Shown here in pieces: positions 27,537-41,001 of a stretch of 64,000 nucleotides of DNA. The notes beneath the pieces are model-generated. The model searched no databases. It saw nothing but the letters and a program-made list of their open reading frames with translations, and was not told the DNA's origin. The stretch is from positions 1 through 64,000 of the forward strand of contig NZ_JABFTV010000010.1 of the NCBI RefSeq assembly GCF_021404405.1, written 5' to 3'. Both the position numbers and the translations under genes were made by a program. Within the stretch, counting starts at the first letter, position 1. Every line of letters starts with the position of its first letter. This stretch comes from Billgrantia aerodenitrificans. Its GTDB lineage: Bacteria; Pseudomonadota; Gammaproteobacteria; Pseudomonadales; Halomonadaceae.

Positions 27537-28454
27537 TCAATCGGCTGCCGTATTGAGCAGCCGCTTCGGTGCCACCTCCTGTGGCCCCGTCACCACGCCG
27601 AGCCCGATGAAGGTCTCGCCGCAGTAAAGTCTCGTCAGCTTGCCGGCCTGCTCGCCGCCGGCATCGACGCTTGCCGCCTGACCGTGCACGAGCCGCTGCC
27701 TGGCGCTCTCGTCGACGTCGAGCTTGGGCAGATGCGCCACCAGCACGTCGACCGGCAGCAGCGCCGCCTCCCGCTCGTCCTGACCCGACAACGCTTCCAA
27801 CGCCTCGATGGGCAGCATGCCCTCGCTGTCGAAGGGGCCGGTGGCCAGCCGCCGCAGGGCGGTAATGTGCGCTCCGCTGCCAAGAGCCCGGCCGATGTCC
27901 TCGGCCAGGGTACGCACGTAGGTGCCCTTGCTGACCCGGACTTCCAGCTCGAAGGCATCGCCGTCGAAGGCAAGCAGCCGGGCATCATACACCGTCACGC
28001 GGCGCACTGCACGCTCGACGCTCTTGCCCTCGCGGGCCAGTTCGTAGAGCTTGCGCCCCTGATGCTTGAGTGCCGAGTACATTGGCGGCGTCTGCTCGAT
28101 CTCGCCGCGAAAGCGCTCGAGCACACGCTCGACGTCCGCCGCCGTCAGCGGCGGCACCGCGCAGCGCTCGATCACCTCGCCTTCGGCGTCGCCGGTGTCG
28201 GTCACCGCGCCCAGCTGGACCCGGGTGCGATAGACCTTGTCGGCCTCTAGCAGGTGCGCCGAGAACTTGGTCGCCTCGCCCAGGCACACCGGCAGCAGCC
28301 CGGTGGCCATCGGGTCCAGGGTGCCGGTATGGCCCGCCTTCTGCGCCTGCAGCAGGCGTCGCACCCGCTGCAGGGCATGATTGCTCGACGCGCCCTTGGG
28401 CTTGTCGAGCAACAGCACGCCGTTGACCGGCAGGCCGCGACGACGCCGCGCCAT
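27537..28454 (-). CDS. truB: tRNA pseudouridine(55) synthase
   Basis: Makes pseudouridine 55 in the T loop of tRNAs. The 305-residue protein has the catalytic Asp in [15 protein letters not shown], the DKPKGASSN motif near the N terminus, and a C-terminal PUA-like domain. The start overlaps the rbfA stop by one base (TGATG), so the two are translationally coupled in the nusA-infB operon. Confidence 0.95.
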   Translation of the reverse strand: MARRRRGLPVNGVLLLDKPKGASSNHALQRVRRLLQAQKAGHTGTLDPMATGLLPVCLGEATKFSAHLLEADKVYRTRVQLGAVTDTGDAEGEVIERCAVPPLTAADVERVLERFRGEIEQTPPMYSALKHQGRKLYELAREGKSVERAVRRVTVYDARLLAFDGDAFELEVRVSKGTYVRTLAEDIGRALGSGAHITALRRLATGPFDSEGMLPIEALEALSGQDEREAALLPVDVLVAHLPKLDVDESARQRLVHGQAASVDAGGEQAGKLTRLYCGETFIGLGVVTGPQEVAPKRLLNTAAD

Positions 28455-28870
28455 CAGCCGCGCTCTCCCTCGCCGCTGCCGTCCGGGCCGTGCTCGTCAT
28501 CGTCGTGACGGGCACGGTCGCTGGAAACGGCCTCGTCGATCAGCGAGGAGAGCCGCTGGCCACGCACCACGCTCTCGTCGTAGTGGAAGCGCAGCTCCGG
28601 CACGTGACGCAGCTTGATGCGTCGGGCGATCTGACTGCGCAGGAAGCCCGCCGCCTGCTTGAGAACCTTGAGGTTCTCCTTGATGCGCTCGGGGCTGTCC
28701 TCGCCCAGCAGGGTCACGTAGACGTCGGCGTAGCCGAGGTCACGGCTGACCGTGACCCCGCTGACGGTGACCATGCCCAGGCGCGGGTCCTTGACCTCGC
28801 GCTGGATCAGCACGGCCAGCTCCTTCTGCAGCTGGTCGCCGACCCGATCGGTACGCTTGAACTCGCGCAT
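28454..28870 (-). CDS. rbfA: Ribosome-binding factor A
   Basis: 30S maturation factor needed for late 16S processing and cold growth. The 138-residue protein is a KH-like fold with the motifs RTDRVGDQLQKELA, VKDPRLGMVTVSGV and HVPELRFHYDES. The C-terminal tail is acidic (DDDEHGPDGSG). It is 18 bases downstream of infB and one base overlaps truB. Confidence 0.94.
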   Translation of the reverse strand: MREFKRTDRVGDQLQKELAVLIQREVKDPRLGMVTVSGVTVSRDLGYADVYVTLLGEDSPERIKENLKVLKQAAGFLRSQIARRIKLRHVPELRFHYDESVVRGQRLSSLIDEAVSSDRARHDDDEHGPDGSGEGERG

Positions 28871-28888
28871 GCACTACTCCCGCTGCGA

Positions 28889-31426
28889 TTACAGCGTCCG
28901 CTCGACCTTGACCTGGTCGAAGACCTCGATCTTGTCGCCGACCTGGACGTCGTTGTAGTTCTTGACGCCGATACCGCACTCCATGCCGCTGCGCACTTCC
29001 TGCACGTCATCCTTGAAGCGGCGCAGCGATTCGAGCTCGCCCTCGTAGATGACGACGTTGTCGCGCAGCACGCGGATCTTCTTGTTACGGAAGACGGTAC
29101 CCTCGACCACCATACAGCCGGCCACGGCGCCGATCTTGGGCGCGCGGAAGACGTCGCGAACCTCGGCCACGCCGACGATCTCTTCCTTCCACTCCGGTGC
29201 CAGCATGCCGCTCATGGCCTGCTTGACCTCGTCGATCAGCTGGTAGATGACGCTGTAGTAGCGCAGATCCAGCCCTTCGCGCTCGATGATCTCGCGGGCA
29301 GCGGCGTCGGCACGCACGTTGAAGCCGACCACGATGGCCTCGGAGGCCAGCGCCAGGTTGGCGTCGGTGCCGGTGATGCCGCCCACGCCGGAGGAGACCA
29401 CGGAGACCTGCACCTCGTCGGTGGAGAGCTCCTCGAGAGCGCCCTTGATCGCTTCCAGCGAGCCCTGCACGTCTGCCTTGAGCACGATGTTGACCTTGGC
29501 CACTTCGTCCTGACCCATCTGGCTGAACATGTTCTCCAGCTTGGCCTTCTGCTGACGCGCCAGACGCACCTCGCGGTACTTGCCCTGACGGAAGTTGGCG
29601 ACCTCGCGAGCCTTCTTCTCGTCGGCCACGACCATGAAATCGTCACCGGCATCCGGAGTGCCGTCGAGGCCCTGGATCTCCACCGGCATGGCGGGGCCTG
29701 CCGAGTCGACCTGCTGGCCGAGCTCGTTGGTCAGCGCGCGCACGCGGCCGTAGTGCAAACCGGCCAGCACGATGTCGCCCTTCTTCAGGGTGCCGTTCTG
29801 GACCAGCACGGTGGCCACCGGGCCGCGGCCACGGTCGAGGCGCGATTCGACCACCACGCCCTTGCCGGGCGCTTCCGGCACGGCCTTGAGCTCGAGCACC
29901 TCGGAAACCAGCTGGATCGCCTCCAGCAGGTCCTCGATGCCTTCGCCGCTCTTGGCCGAGACGTGGACGAACTGGGTGTCGCCGCCCCACTCCTCGGAGA
30001 TGACGCCGTGCTGGGACAGCTCGTTCTTGACCCGGTCCGGATCGGCCGCCGGCTTGTCGATCTTGTTGACCGCCACCACCATCGGAACCTCGGCCGCCTT
30101 GGAGTGCTCGATCGCCTCGATGGTCTGGGGCATGACGCCGTCGTCGGCCGCCACTACCAGGATGACCACGTCGGTGGCCTTGGCGCCGCGCGCACGCATG
30201 GCGGTGAACGCCGCGTGACCCGGGGTATCGAGGAAGGTCACGCCGCCGTGCTCGTCCTCGACGTGGTAGGCACCGATGTGCTGGGTGATGCCGCCGGCTT
30301 CGCCGGTGGCCACCTTGGCCTTACGGATGTAGTCGAGCAGCGAGGTCTTGCCGTGGTCGACGTGACCCATCACGGTCACTACCGGCGAACGGGTGATCTC
30401 CTCGCCCTCGTAGGAGATGCCTTCGAGCATTTCGGTCTCGAGGGCGTCGTCCTTGATCAGCTTGGGCTTGTGACCCATCTCCTCGACCACGATGGCCGCG
30501 GTGTCCTGATCGATGGTCTGGTTGATGGTCACCGCCGCGCCCATGGTGAACATGGTCTTGATGACCTCGTTCGCCTTGATCGACATCTTGTCGGCCAGCT
30601 CGGCAACGCTGATCGATTCGGGGATGGTGACCTCACGCACGATCGGCTGCGTCGGCTTCTGGAAGCCGTGCTTGCCGCCGCCGCTCTGGCCGGAACCGCG
30701 GCGGCCGCCGCGACGCTCGGCGCGCTTGACCTTCTTGCCGCCGCCACGGCGACGCTCCTCGCGGTCGCCACGGTCGTCGTCGTCGCGGTCGTGACGCCCC
30801 TTCTTGGCCGAAGCCTTCTTGGGCGGCGCGGTACGACGGTCGGTACGGCCCTCCTTGGGCGGCGCCGGCGGCTCGGGCTGGGCAGCCGGCTCTTCTTCCG
30901 ACTCCACCAGCTCGGGCACCGCAATCTCGGGCGCTTCAGCCTTGGCGGCTTGAGCGGCCTCGGCAACTTCGGCCTTGGCGGCCTCTTCGCTGGCGGCCTG
31001 CTCAGCGGCGCGCGCCTTGGCTTGCTCGACCTGCTCGGCCTCGCGCTTGGCCTGGGAGTCGGCCATATCGCCTACCAGTTGGCGCGGCCCGGTCTCTTCC
31101 ACCGGCTCCGCCTTGGGTGCCTCTTCCTCTTCGGCACGCTTGACGTAGGTACGCTTCTTGCGCACCTGCACCTCGATGGTCTTGCCACGCTCGCCGGTCT
31201 TGATCTTGCTGCGCGTCTTGCGCGTCAGCGTGATGCGATTGCGCGCACCGGCACCGGTGCCGCCATGGCTCTTGGTCAGGTAGTCGAGCAGCTTGCGCTT
31301 GTCCTCCTCGGACACAGCGTCGCCCTCCGACTTGTGCTCGAGCCCGGCTTCTTTCATCTGTTCCAGCAGTCGGGGCACGTCGCGCCCAACCTTCGCTGCA
31401 AAATCCTTAACGGTCATTTCCGACAT
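28889..31426 (-). CDS. infB: Translation initiation factor IF-2
   Basis: GTPase that brings initiator fMet-tRNA to the 30S subunit. The 845-residue protein has an IF2N domain (residues 1-55 or so), a long charged Glu/Ala/Lys/Arg linker (about 80-290), a G domain with [18 protein letters not shown] and NKIDKP, then domains II-IV. Internal starts producing shorter IF2 forms are known in E. coli but cannot be placed here. It lies 27 bases after nusA. Its substrate tRNA is encoded upstream in the same direction at 33676-33752. Confidence 0.96.
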   Translation of the reverse strand: MSEMTVKDFAAKVGRDVPRLLEQMKEAGLEHKSEGDAVSEEDKRKLLDYLTKSHGGTGAGARNRITLTRKTRSKIKTGERGKTIEVQVRKKRTYVKRAEEEEAPKAEPVEETGPRQLVGDMADSQAKREAEQVEQAKARAAEQAASEEAAKAEVAEAAQAAKAEAPEIAVPELVESEEEPAAQPEPPAPPKEGRTDRRTAPPKKASAKKGRHDRDDDDRGDREERRRGGGKKVKRAERRGGRRGSGQSGGGKHGFQKPTQPIVREVTIPESISVAELADKMSIKANEVIKTMFTMGAAVTINQTIDQDTAAIVVEEMGHKPKLIKDDALETEMLEGISYEGEEITRSPVVTVMGHVDHGKTSLLDYIRKAKVATGEAGGITQHIGAYHVEDEHGGVTFLDTPGHAAFTAMRARGAKATDVVILVVAADDGVMPQTIEAIEHSKAAEVPMVVAVNKIDKPAADPDRVKNELSQHGVISEEWGGDTQFVHVSAKSGEGIEDLLEAIQLVSEVLELKAVPEAPGKGVVVESRLDRGRGPVATVLVQNGTLKKGDIVLAGLHYGRVRALTNELGQQVDSAGPAMPVEIQGLDGTPDAGDDFMVVADEKKAREVANFRQGKYREVRLARQQKAKLENMFSQMGQDEVAKVNIVLKADVQGSLEAIKGALEELSTDEVQVSVVSSGVGGITGTDANLALASEAIVVGFNVRADAAAREIIEREGLDLRYYSVIYQLIDEVKQAMSGMLAPEWKEEIVGVAEVRDVFRAPKIGAVAGCMVVEGTVFRNKKIRVLRDNVVIYEGELESLRRFKDDVQEVRSGMECGIGVKNYNDVQVGDKIEVFDQVKVERTL

Positions 31427-31453
31427 CTCGACCCTCCTCAGCCCGTGACCCGT

Positions 31454-32947
31454 TTACTGTTCGTTCTCGAACCAGGGCGCACGGGCAGTCATGATCAGTG
31501 CTGCAGCGCGCTCCTCGTCCATGCCCTCGATGTCCATCAAGTCGTCGACGGACTGCTCGGCGAGATCCTCCATGGTAACGATGCCCCGGCTGGCCAGAAT
31601 GAAGGCCAGATGACGCTCCATGCCATCCATCTCCAGCAGGTCGTCGGCCGGCTGAGCGCCGTCGAGTTCCTCTTCGGAGGCGATGGCCAGCGTCAGCAGC
31701 TCGTCCTTGGCGCGGGCACGCAGCTCTTCCACCAGTTCTTCGTCGAGCTCCTCGATCTCGAGCATCTCCTCGAGGGGCACGTAGGCGATCTCTTCCAGCG
31801 TGGTGAAACCCTCTTCCACCAGCAGCCGGGCGAGGTCGTCCTCGATCTCCAGATGCTGAATGAAGTTCTCGACCAGACTGTCGATTTCCTGCTCGCGCTT
31901 GTCTTCCGCCTCGCTCTCGGTCATGACGTTGATCCGCCAGCCGGTGAGTTCGGAAGCCAGACGCACGTTCTGACCGCTGCGGCCGATGGCCTGAGCCAGG
32001 TTGTCCTCGGCCACGGCCACGTCCATGGCATGCGCATCCTCGTCGACCAGGATCGAGCCGACATCGGCCGGTGCCATGGCGTTGATCACCAGCTGAGCGG
32101 GATTGTCGTCCCACAGGATGATGTCGACCCGCTCGTTCTGCAGCTCGCTCGACACCGCCTGAACGCGTGAACCGCGCATGCCGACGCAGGCACCGACCGG
32201 ATCGATGCGGCGGTCGTTGGTCTTGACCGCGATCTTGGCGCGGGAGCCCGGGTCGCGTGCGGCGCCCTTGATCTCGATGAGCTGCTCGGCGATCTCCGGC
32301 ACCTCGATCTTGAACAGCTCGATGATCAGCTCCGGGCAGGTGCGCGACAGGATCAGCTGGGCGCCACGCGCCTCGGCGTCGACCTTGAGCAGCAGCGCGC
32401 GAACGCGATCGTTCATGCGGTAGCGCTCGCCGGGAATCATCTCGCTGCGCGGCAGGAACGCCTCGGCGTTGTCGCCCAGGTCGATGATCAGACCGTCGCG
32501 GGTGGTCTTCTTGACGATGCCGGCAACCAGCTCGCCCTCGCGCTCGGCGTACTGCCGTACCACCTCGGCGCGCTCGGCCTCGCGCACCTTCTGCACGATG
32601 ACCTGCTTGGCGGTCTGGGCGGCGATGCGACCGAAGGCAGCATTCTCGATCTGCTCCTCGACCACATCACCCAGCTTGAGCGGCGTCTCGCGACGCGCGG
32701 CGAAGGACTCCTTGATCTCGGCGTCGGGGTTCTCGAACTCGTCGTCCTCCACCACCTCCCAGCGGCGGAAGGTTTCGTAGTCACCCGTTTGACGATCGAT
32801 ATGCACGCGCACGCTGACCTCGCGACCTTCGAAGCGCTTGCGTGACGCGCTGGCCAGCGCCGCCTCCACCGCCTCGAAGATCACTTGGCGGGGTACGCCC
32901 TTCTCGTTTGAGATCGCATCGACGACCATCAGAATTTCTTTACTCAT
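31454..32947 (-). CDS. nusA: Transcription termination/antitermination factor NusA
   Basis: Binds RNA polymerase and takes part in pausing, termination and rRNA antitermination, including at boxA sites such as the one at 108-118. The 497-residue protein has an N-terminal polymerase-binding domain, an S1 domain ([17 protein letters not shown]), two KH domains ([29 protein letters not shown]) and two C-terminal acidic repeats ending [14 protein letters not shown]. It follows rimP and precedes infB, the classical order. Confidence 0.96.
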   Translation of the reverse strand: MSKEILMVVDAISNEKGVPRQVIFEAVEAALASASRKRFEGREVSVRVHIDRQTGDYETFRRWEVVEDDEFENPDAEIKESFAARRETPLKLGDVVEEQIENAAFGRIAAQTAKQVIVQKVREAERAEVVRQYAEREGELVAGIVKKTTRDGLIIDLGDNAEAFLPRSEMIPGERYRMNDRVRALLLKVDAEARGAQLILSRTCPELIIELFKIEVPEIAEQLIEIKGAARDPGSRAKIAVKTNDRRIDPVGACVGMRGSRVQAVSSELQNERVDIILWDDNPAQLVINAMAPADVGSILVDEDAHAMDVAVAEDNLAQAIGRSGQNVRLASELTGWRINVMTESEAEDKREQEIDSLVENFIQHLEIEDDLARLLVEEGFTTLEEIAYVPLEEMLEIEELDEELVEELRARAKDELLTLAIASEEELDGAQPADDLLEMDGMERHLAFILASRGIVTMEDLAEQSVDDLMDIEGMDEERAAALIMTARAPWFENEQ

Positions 32948-32999
32948 GCCTTTGCCTCGCCAGAAAACCTGTTCTTGTGCACCGAACCTGGCCTGCGCC

Positions 33000-33461
33000 T
33001 CAGTCCTCGAATCGCGGGACTACCCGTGCCTGATCGATGCTTTCGATGGGAAAGCAGTATTCCTCGCCGTCGAGCTGCAGCAAGACCTCGTCTTCCTCGA
33101 TACCGGCCAGCAACCCCTGGAACTTGCGCCGTCCGTCGAAGGCCACGCGCAGTTTCAGTGCTACCTCGTGCCCAGCGTAGCGAGCGAACTGATCGAGGGT
33201 GTAGAGCGGACGATCCATCCCCGGTGACGACACCTCCAGGCGATACTCGCCCGGGATGGGATCCTCCACGTCGAGCACGGCACTGACCTGACGGCTCACG
33301 TCGGCGCAGTGGTCCACGCTCACACCGTCGGCATGATCAATGTAGATCACCAACTGGGAGTGCTTGCCCTGGGGGCGATACTCGATGCCCCAGAGCTCGA
33401 ATCCCATGGCGGTGACCACCGGTTCGATCAGCGCATGCAGCGCAGCGTCCTTGAGTGCCAC
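33000..33461 (-). CDS. rimP: Ribosome maturation factor RimP
   Basis: Assists 30S assembly. From the GTG start at 33461, with TAGGAG eight bases upstream, the protein has 153 residues and the standard RimP layout: [19 protein letters not shown] near the N terminus, [21 protein letters not shown] in the middle and an Sm-like C-terminal half. A much longer upstream frame passes into the terminator and tRNA region and is rejected. First gene of rimP-nusA-infB-rbfA-truB. Confidence 0.93.
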   Translation of the reverse strand: MALKDAALHALIEPVVTAMGFELWGIEYRPQGKHSQLVIYIDHADGVSVDHCADVSRQVSAVLDVEDPIPGEYRLEVSSPGMDRPLYTLDQFARYAGHEVALKLRVAFDGRRKFQGLLAGIEEDEVLLQLDGEEYCFPIESIDQARVVPRFED

Positions 33462-33582
33462 AGAAAAAGCTCCTACAGCCGTTGCATCAGGCACCTGGCC
33501 GGGAGTGAACAGGAAAGCTAGGTGGCTGATTGGCATTGCCCGGATAAGCACTGCCGACCCATGCCGGCAGTAAGCTGCTAAC

Positions 33583-33607
33583 AAAAAGCCCCTTCGCAGG
33601 AAGGGGC
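33583..33607 (-). terminator. terminator after the tRNA genes
   Basis: GCCCCTTC / GAAGGGGC (33588-33595 with 33600-33607) is followed by TTTTT on the minus strand. It lies between the tRNA-fMet gene and rimP and may end the secG-tRNA transcript, or only attenuate it. Confidence 0.85.
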
Positions 33608-33675
33608 CTTTCACAAGAAACCTGTAGTACCACTTTCGCCACTCTGCATCCCTTATAGGAACACCTGGCTGAAAA

Positions 33676-33752
<77 letters not shown>

Positions 33753-33888
33753 ACATTCCAGGTCGGCGATTGTAGGCGTGGAAAGCGCTTGCGTCAAGGA
33801 GACTTGCGCTAACACGGACCTGCAATCTTCCTGGTGCCAATCCTGCTTCTGACGACTCACGACCCCATTGGGCTCGCAGCGTTTCAGA

Positions 33889-33975
33889 TGGTGCCGAAGG
33901 CGGGACTTGAACCCGCACGACCTTACGGTCACTACCCCCTCAAGATAGCGTGTCTACCAATTCCACCACTTCGGC
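33889..33975 (-). tRNA. tRNA-Leu (GAG)
   Basis: An 87-nt type II tRNA with a long variable arm (TGACCGTAAGGTCG region) and encoded CCA. Acceptor stem GCCGAAG pairs with CTTCGGC. The anticodon loop TTGAGGG gives GAG, reading CUC/CUU leucine codons. It follows secG by 24 bases, the same arrangement as secG-leuU in E. coli. Confidence 0.94.
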
Positions 33976-33999
33976 TTGCTTGACTGCCGGAAGCGCGAC

Positions 34000-34359
34000 T
34001 CAGTCGCCGCTTTCCTCCAGCACTGGCGCGGTATTATCCACGTCGCGGGCTTCATCGTCAAGCGTTGGCAAGCCGCGCTGCTGTTCGATCAGGCGCGCAT
34101 CGGGAATTCCCGCTTCCGGCGCCTGCCCGGCCTGGGTGGCGAAGTAGGCCAGTGTCAGCGAAGTGGCGAAGAAGGCCGCCGCCAGCACCGCCGTGGTGCG
34201 CGAAAGAAAACTGCCGGTCCCGCGCGAGCCGAATACGGTCTGCGAGGCACCGCCACCGAAGGCGGCACCGGCTTCGGCGCCCTTGCCCTGCTGAAGCAGG
34301 ATGAGAACGACCAGGGCGACGGCAATCGCCACATGGATCATGAGAATGGCAACTTGCAT
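34000..34359 (-). CDS. secG: Preprotein translocase subunit SecG
   Basis: Small integral subunit of the SecYEG channel. The 119-residue protein has two membrane segments (about residues 3-20 and 52-72) and the SecG motif LLQQGKGAEAGAAFGGGASQTVFGSRG-type glycine-rich loop between them. The C-terminal tail (about residues 75-119) is acidic and Pro-rich. It lies four bases after tpiA and precedes the tRNA genes. Confidence 0.94.
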   Translation of the reverse strand: MQVAILMIHVAIAVALVVLILLQQGKGAEAGAAFGGGASQTVFGSRGTGSFLSRTTAVLAAAFFATSLTLAYFATQAGQAPEAGIPDARLIEQQRGLPTLDDEARDVDNTAPVLEESGD

Positions 34360-34363
34360 GAGT

Positions 34364-35113
34364 TCAACCTGCTGACTGACAAATGGCTAGGAAATCGTCG
34401 ACCTTGAGCGAAGCACCGCCCACCAGGCCGCCGTCGATGTCGGGCTGAGCCAGCAGCTCAGCCGCGTTGTCGGCATTCATGCTGCCGCCGTAGAGCAGAC
34501 GCAGGCCCGCCGCTAGAGCACGATCATAGCCGGCCTGGTATTCGCGAATACCGGCCATGACCTCCTGGGCCTGCTCGGGCGTGGCCGTGCGGCCGGTACC
34601 GATCGCCCAGACCGGTTCGTAAGCGATGACGACACGCTCACGCTGATCGGGCTCCAGCCGGGCCATCACATAGCCCACCTGACGCAGCACCACTTCCATG
34701 GTCTTGCCGGCATCGCGCTCTTCCAGCGTCTCGCCCACGCACAGAATCGGGGTTATCCCCACGTTCAGCGCGGCCAGCAACCGGTCGAGCACGGCCTCGT
34801 CATCCTCGCGATAGAGCTGACGACGCTCGGAGTGGCCCGCGAGGGCGTATTCCACGCCGAACTCCTTGAGCATGCGCCCGCTCACCTCGCCGGTGCGGGC
34901 ACCGGAGTGCAGCGGGTTCAAGGTTTGCGCCCCCAGGCGGATCGGCGTGCCATCGAAGGCGCGCCGGGCCGCGTCCAGATAGGGAAAAGGCGGCAGAACG
35001 ACCACGTCCAGCGACGCCGGGAGCGTCTTTTCGGCGAAACGCTGACCGAACTCCTCGACCAGCGCGGCCGAACCGTTCATCTTCCAGTTCCCGGCAATCA
35101 GCGGCGTGCGCAT
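34364..35113 (-). CDS. tpiA: Triosephosphate isomerase
   Basis: Interconverts dihydroxyacetone phosphate and glyceraldehyde 3-phosphate. The 249-residue TIM barrel has the lysine of AGNWKMNG (about residue 11), the catalytic His in ALAGHSERR (about 95) and Glu in YEPVWAIGTG (about 167). Length and motifs are standard. It is downstream of glmM and four bases from secG. Confidence 0.96.
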   Translation of the reverse strand: MRTPLIAGNWKMNGSAALVEEFGQRFAEKTLPASLDVVVLPPFPYLDAARRAFDGTPIRLGAQTLNPLHSGARTGEVSGRMLKEFGVEYALAGHSERRQLYREDDEAVLDRLLAALNVGITPILCVGETLEERDAGKTMEVVLRQVGYVMARLEPDQRERVVIAYEPVWAIGTGRTATPEQAQEVMAGIREYQAGYDRALAAGLRLLYGGSMNADNAAELLAQPDIDGGLVGGASLKVDDFLAICQSAG

Positions 35114-35185
35114 GCTGCATCCTCTTTCAAAGTGGAGCGAAATGGTATAGGAGGTGCCTAGTCAAGACAACCGTTGCGGCGGTTG

Positions 35186-36535
35186 TCAACCCAACTCTCC
35201 CTCGACCTGAGCGGCCAGGCGCTGCGCCAACCCCTCGACGTCGAGATGCGCGCGCCCTTCGACCATGACGCGAATCAGCGGCTCGGTGCCCGAAGGGCGC
35301 AGCAGTACGCGTCCCTCGTCGCCCAGCTCCGCCTCCGCCTCGGCCACGGCATCCTTGACGGCCGGGCTCGCCATCAGCGCCTTGGCATCGCTGCCCGGCG
35401 TCAGGCGCACGTTGACCAGTACCTGCGGCACCTTCTCCAGCCCGGCGAGCAGCGTGTGCAGAGGCTTACCCTCGCTGATCATGATCGCCAGCACCTGCAG
35501 CGCCGAGACGATACCGTCACCGGTGCTCTGCACGTCGGCGCAGACGATGTGACCGGACGACTCGCCGCCCAGCTGCCAGTCATTGGCCAGCAGGCGCTCC
35601 ACCACGTAGCGGTCGCCGACCTTGGCACGCTCGAAGGGAATGCCCATGTTCTCGAGCGCCATGGCCAGGCCAAAGTTGGTCATCAGGGTGCCGACCACGC
35701 CGCCCACCAGCTGGCCGCGCTGATGGCGGTCGCGGGCGATCAGGTAGAGGATGTCGTCGCCATCGATCTCGCGACCGTCGGCATCGACCATCAGCACCCG
35801 GTCACCGTCGCCGTCGAAGGCGATGCCCAGGTCGGCGCTCTGTTGAATCACCGCCGCCCGCAGGGAGGCCGGCGAGGTGGAACCGACGTCACGGTTGATG
35901 TTGAGGCCGTCGGGGCTGGCCCCGACCAGGCTGACCTCGGCACCCAGCTCGCGGAACACGCTGGGCGCAATGTGGTAGGTGGCGCCATGGGCACAGTCGA
36001 GCACCATGCGCAGCCCGTGCAAGCTGACCCGGTTGGGAATGGTCGACTTGCAGAATTCGATGTAGCGACCGGCCGCGTCGTCGATGCGCATCGCCTTGCC
36101 CAGCCTGTCCGCCGCCACCGTGGTCAGCGGCTCGTCCAGCATCGCCTCGATACGCTCTTCGAGCTCATCGGCAAGCTTGGTACCCGCGGTGGAGAAGAAC
36201 TTGATGCCGTTGTCGGCAAAGGGGTTGTGCGACGCCGAAATGACGATACCGGCATCGGCGCGGAAGGTGCGCGTGAGATAGGCGATCGCCGGGGTGGGCA
36301 TCGGACCGAGCAGCGCCACGTCGACGCCGGCGGCGGAGAGGCCCGCCTCCAGGGCCGATTCGAACATGTAACCCGAGATGCGCGTGTCCTTGCCGATCAG
36401 GACTCGTGCGCGCCCCGACTCACGGGCCAGCACCCGCCCCATGGCCCAGCCCAGCTTGAGCATGAAATCCGGCGTAATGGGGTACTCGCCGACCGTCCCA
36501 CGAATGCCATCCGTACCAAAGTATTTTCTAGTCAT
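35186..36535 (-). CDS. glmM: Phosphoglucosamine mutase
   Basis: Converts glucosamine-6-phosphate to glucosamine-1-phosphate for cell-wall and lipopolysaccharide precursors. The 449-residue protein carries the phosphoserine loop ISASHNP with Ser102, the metal loop DGDGDR, and the sugar-specificity motif GGESSGH. It overlaps folP by eight bases, a typical coupling of these two genes. Confidence 0.96.
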   Translation of the reverse strand: MTRKYFGTDGIRGTVGEYPITPDFMLKLGWAMGRVLARESGRARVLIGKDTRISGYMFESALEAGLSAAGVDVALLGPMPTPAIAYLTRTFRADAGIVISASHNPFADNGIKFFSTAGTKLADELEERIEAMLDEPLTTVAADRLGKAMRIDDAAGRYIEFCKSTIPNRVSLHGLRMVLDCAHGATYHIAPSVFRELGAEVSLVGASPDGLNINRDVGSTSPASLRAAVIQQSADLGIAFDGDGDRVLMVDADGREIDGDDILYLIARDRHQRGQLVGGVVGTLMTNFGLAMALENMGIPFERAKVGDRYVVERLLANDWQLGGESSGHIVCADVQSTGDGIVSALQVLAIMISEGKPLHTLLAGLEKVPQVLVNVRLTPGSDAKALMASPAVKDAVAEAEAELGDEGRVLLRPSGTEPLIRVMVEGRAHLDVEGLAQRLAAQVEGELG

Positions 36536-37394
36536 TCTCGCAGCCTTCCCTAAGCACGGCCCAGGTCATGTTCACCGCATCCATGGCAGGGCCAACGTCA
36601 TGGACGCGCAGGATACGTGCGCCGCGCTCGATCGCCAGCGACGCCAGCGCCAGCCCGCCGGGCAGACGCTCCTCCACCGGCCGTCCCAGCACCTTGCCGA
36701 TCATGCTCTTGCGCGACATGCCCACCAGCAGCGGCAGCTCGAGTTCGGCCAAGCGCTCCATGCGGTTGAGCAGGCGCAGATTGTGCTCCACGGTCTTGCC
36801 GAAGCCGAAGCCGGGGTCGAGCAGCAGCCGCTCACGACGCAGCCCCGCGGCCTCGCAGGCCGCCACCCGGGCGGCGAGGAATCCGGCCACCGCCTCCTCG
36901 ATAGGCTCATCGTAGTGGGGCGCCTGCTGCATGTCGCGTGGTTCGCCCTGCATGTGCATCAGGCACACCGGCAGGCCGGTACCGACTGCCGCCTCCAGCG
37001 CACCCTCGCGCTGCAGGGCGCGCACGTCGTTGAGCATACCGGCGCCCAGCTGAGCGACCTCGCGCATCACGTCGGGATTGCTGGTATCCACCGACACCAG
37101 CGCATCGAGTTCGCACACCAGCCGCTCGACCACCGGCGCCACGCGGTCCAGTTCCTCCTGCGTGGCCACCGGCTGCGAGCCGGGGCGGGTCGATTCGCCG
37201 CCCACATCGATGATCGCCGCGCCCTCAGCCAGCATGCGCTCGGCGTGACGCAGGGCATCGTCGATGGCGACATGGCGGCCGCCGTCGGAGAAGGAGTCGG
37301 GAGTGACGTTGAGAATCCCCATCACGCGGGGGTAGGAGAGGTCCAGACGATGCCGCCCACACGGCAGCCAAATCGCTGAAGGAGAATCTGTCAT
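36528..37394 (-). CDS. folP: Dihydropteroate synthase
   Basis: Condenses p-aminobenzoate with dihydropterin pyrophosphate in folate synthesis; the target of sulfonamides. The 288-residue TIM-barrel protein has [25 protein letters not shown] and DPGFGFGK. I use ATG 37394, with AGG nine bases upstream; ATG 37403 is too close to it. FolK, which makes its substrate, is encoded at 20670. The gene lies between ftsH and glmM, as in E. coli and Pseudomonas. Confidence 0.95.
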   Translation of the reverse strand: MTDSPSAIWLPCGRHRLDLSYPRVMGILNVTPDSFSDGGRHVAIDDALRHAERMLAEGAAIIDVGGESTRPGSQPVATQEELDRVAPVVERLVCELDALVSVDTSNPDVMREVAQLGAGMLNDVRALQREGALEAAVGTGLPVCLMHMQGEPRDMQQAPHYDEPIEEAVAGFLAARVAACEAAGLRRERLLLDPGFGFGKTVEHNLRLLNRMERLAELELPLLVGMSRKSMIGKVLGRPVEERLPGGLALASLAIERGARILRVHDVGPAMDAVNMTWAVLREGCEND

Positions 37395-37440
37395 GTCATG
37401 CATCCTGTGACATGGGTCGGGTCAGGTCGCCCCACGGCAA

Positions 37441-37461
37441 AGGCGCCCCGGTGGGGCGCCT
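37441..37461 (-). terminator. hairpin between ftsH and folP
   Basis: A 9 bp perfect stem AGGCGCCCC / GGGGCGCCT with a 3-base loop, 17 bases after the ftsH stop. There is no U tract, so it may be an mRNA-stabilising or partial terminator element. Confidence 0.5.
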
Positions 37462-37477
37462 GTGTCGGCATCGCGGC

Positions 37478-39499
<2,022 letters not shown>

Positions 39500-39723
39500 G
39501 GGTCTACCCTCATTGCAAGCTACTCTCGGCCAACGATGCCTGGCTCTAAGACCACGAATGGAGCGGCCATGTTCCGCCTCGCGGGCCGCACCCGCGCCAC
39601 CACACACTGTGGCACAGTTGGGCGGCCATGTCTGGTCATGGAGCTGTTAGTCTTAAGCTATTGTCGATCGCCCAGGGACGGCACCGCCGCACCCTGGCTC
39701 GTGTCGTCGGGCCGAGCCGCGGC

Positions 39724-40464
39724 TCAGCCCCGAAATCCGTCTGCCAGCAGGTAGACCTCGCGCGAACGGGCGCGGGATGCCTCCGGCTTGCGCGTCACCA
39801 CCTTGGTAAAGCTCTCACGCAGCTCCTTCAGGTAGGCATCGAAGCCTTCGCCCTGGAACACCTTGGCCAGGAAGCGACCGCCGGGGCGCAGGGTCTGGCG
39901 CGCCAAGTCCAGCGCCAGCTCCACCAGGTACATGGCCTGGGGTTGGTCGATGGCGCTCATACCACTCATATTGGGGGCCATGTCGGACATAACAAGGTCC
40001 ACCGGCCTGCCATCGAGGGTGGCGAGTATCGCCTCCAGCACGGCCTCCTCGGTGAAGTCGCCCTGAATGAACTCGACGCCGGCCAGGGCATCCATCTCGA
40101 GGATGTCCGAGGCGATCACCATGCCTTCAGGACCCACGCGGTCGGCCGCCACCTGACTCCAGCCGCCCGGGGCCGCGCCCAGGTCGATCACGCTCATGCC
40201 GGGCTTGAACAACCGGTCCTTCTCGTCGAGCGCCAGCAGCTTGTAGCTGGCACGGGAGCGATAGCCGTCCTGCCAGCTCTGCTGCACGAAACGGTCGTCG
40301 AAGTGCTCCTTGAGCCAGCCGGCGCTGCTCTTGCTGGCATTGCTCTTGCTGGCATTGCTCTTGCCGGCGCTGCCCTTGCTGGCACTGCCTTTGCTGACAC
40401 CAGGCTGCTGACGGCGCGAGCCGTCGGATGCGCCGTTGCGGGACGAGGAAGTGGATCGAGCCAC
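39724..40464 (-). CDS. rlmE: 23S rRNA 2'-O-ribose methyltransferase E
   Basis: Methylates U2552 of 23S rRNA at a late step of 50S assembly (FtsJ/RrmJ). The core has [29 protein letters not shown] for SAM binding, and [10 protein letters not shown] with the catalytic Asp. Residues about 1-47 are a low-complexity Ser/Ala/Lys/Asn/Gly extension absent from the 209-residue E. coli enzyme and encoded by a tandem DNA repeat. GTG at 40464 is chosen from AAGGTGAT upstream; the true start could lie further in. It is divergent from yhbY. Confidence 0.92.
   Translation of the reverse strand: MARSTSSSRNGASDGSRRQQPGVSKGSASKGSAGKSNASKSNASKSSAGWLKEHFDDRFVQQSWQDGYRSRASYKLLALDEKDRLFKPGMSVIDLGAAPGGWSQVAADRVGPEGMVIASDILEMDALAGVEFIQGDFTEEAVLEAILATLDGRPVDLVMSDMAPNMSGMSAIDQPQAMYLVELALDLARQTLRPGGRFLAKVFQGEGFDAYLKELRESFTKVVTRKPEASRARSREVYLLADGFRG
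40331..40390. repeat. 15-bp tandem repeat inside rlmE
   Basis: Four head-to-tail copies of a 15-base unit (TTGCTGGCATTGCTC and variants) at 40331, 40346, 40361 and 40376; the first two are identical. A partial unit flanks each side. In rlmE they encode a Ser/Lys/Ala/Asn pentapeptide repeat. Because the unit is a multiple of three, copy-number change would keep the frame. Confidence 0.88.
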
Positions 40465-40628
40465 ACGATCACCTTGACTGAAGACGCCGAGCGGAGCGCA
40501 GACATGCCGGCCCGGTTCGGTGTGATGCAGAGCTGGACGAGGGCCCGGCGGGCCTTGCCATGCTTTCGCCGGCGCGCATTTCACCGTACCATGACAGGTT
40601 ACGCGCAACCGGGAAGACGCAAGATACC

Positions 40629-40955
40629 ATGAGCTTGTCACAGGCACAAAAGAAAGCATTTCGCAGCATCGGCCACCATCTCAACCCGGTGGTGACGGTG
40701 TCGGAGAACGGTGTCTCCGAGGGCGTGCTGGCGGAACTCGACCGGGCGCTGTCCGATCACGAGCTGATCAAGGTCAAGCTGGCCCTGCCGGAGCGCGACG
40801 ACCGCGCCGCCATGCTCGAGGAGCTGCTGGCGGCCAGCGGCGCCGAGCGCGTGCAGACCATCGGCAAGATGGCACTGCTCTACCGCAAGAGCCCCCAGGC
40901 CAACCCGAAGCTCTCCAACGTCAAGCGCTTCGAGAACCACCACGGTCGGCACTGA
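40629..40955 (+). CDS. yhbY: YhbY-type CRM-domain RNA-binding protein
   Basis: A 108-residue protein of the CRM family that associates with pre-50S ribosomal particles. It has the start [20 protein letters not shown], the GxxG-like turn [10 protein letters not shown], and the HELIKVKL segment. It is divergent from rlmE, which also acts on the 50S subunit, and ends 49 bases before a bidirectional terminator shared with greA. Confidence 0.93.
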   Translation: MSLSQAQKKAFRSIGHHLNPVVTVSENGVSEGVLAELDRALSDHELIKVKLALPERDDRAAMLEELLAASGAERVQTIGKMALLYRKSPQANPKLSNVKRFENHHGRH

Positions 40956-41001
40956 AGCAAGCCGCAGAGGCAAGGCCCAAAAAGAGCCAAGGCCTAAAAA
41001 A

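Noticed and set aside
28490..32170. A 1226-codon plus-strand frame opposite rbfA, infB and nusA
   Set aside because: It is antisense to well-recognised genes, with Leu/His/Asp-rich composition typical of shadow frames in GC-rich DNA, and resembles no family.
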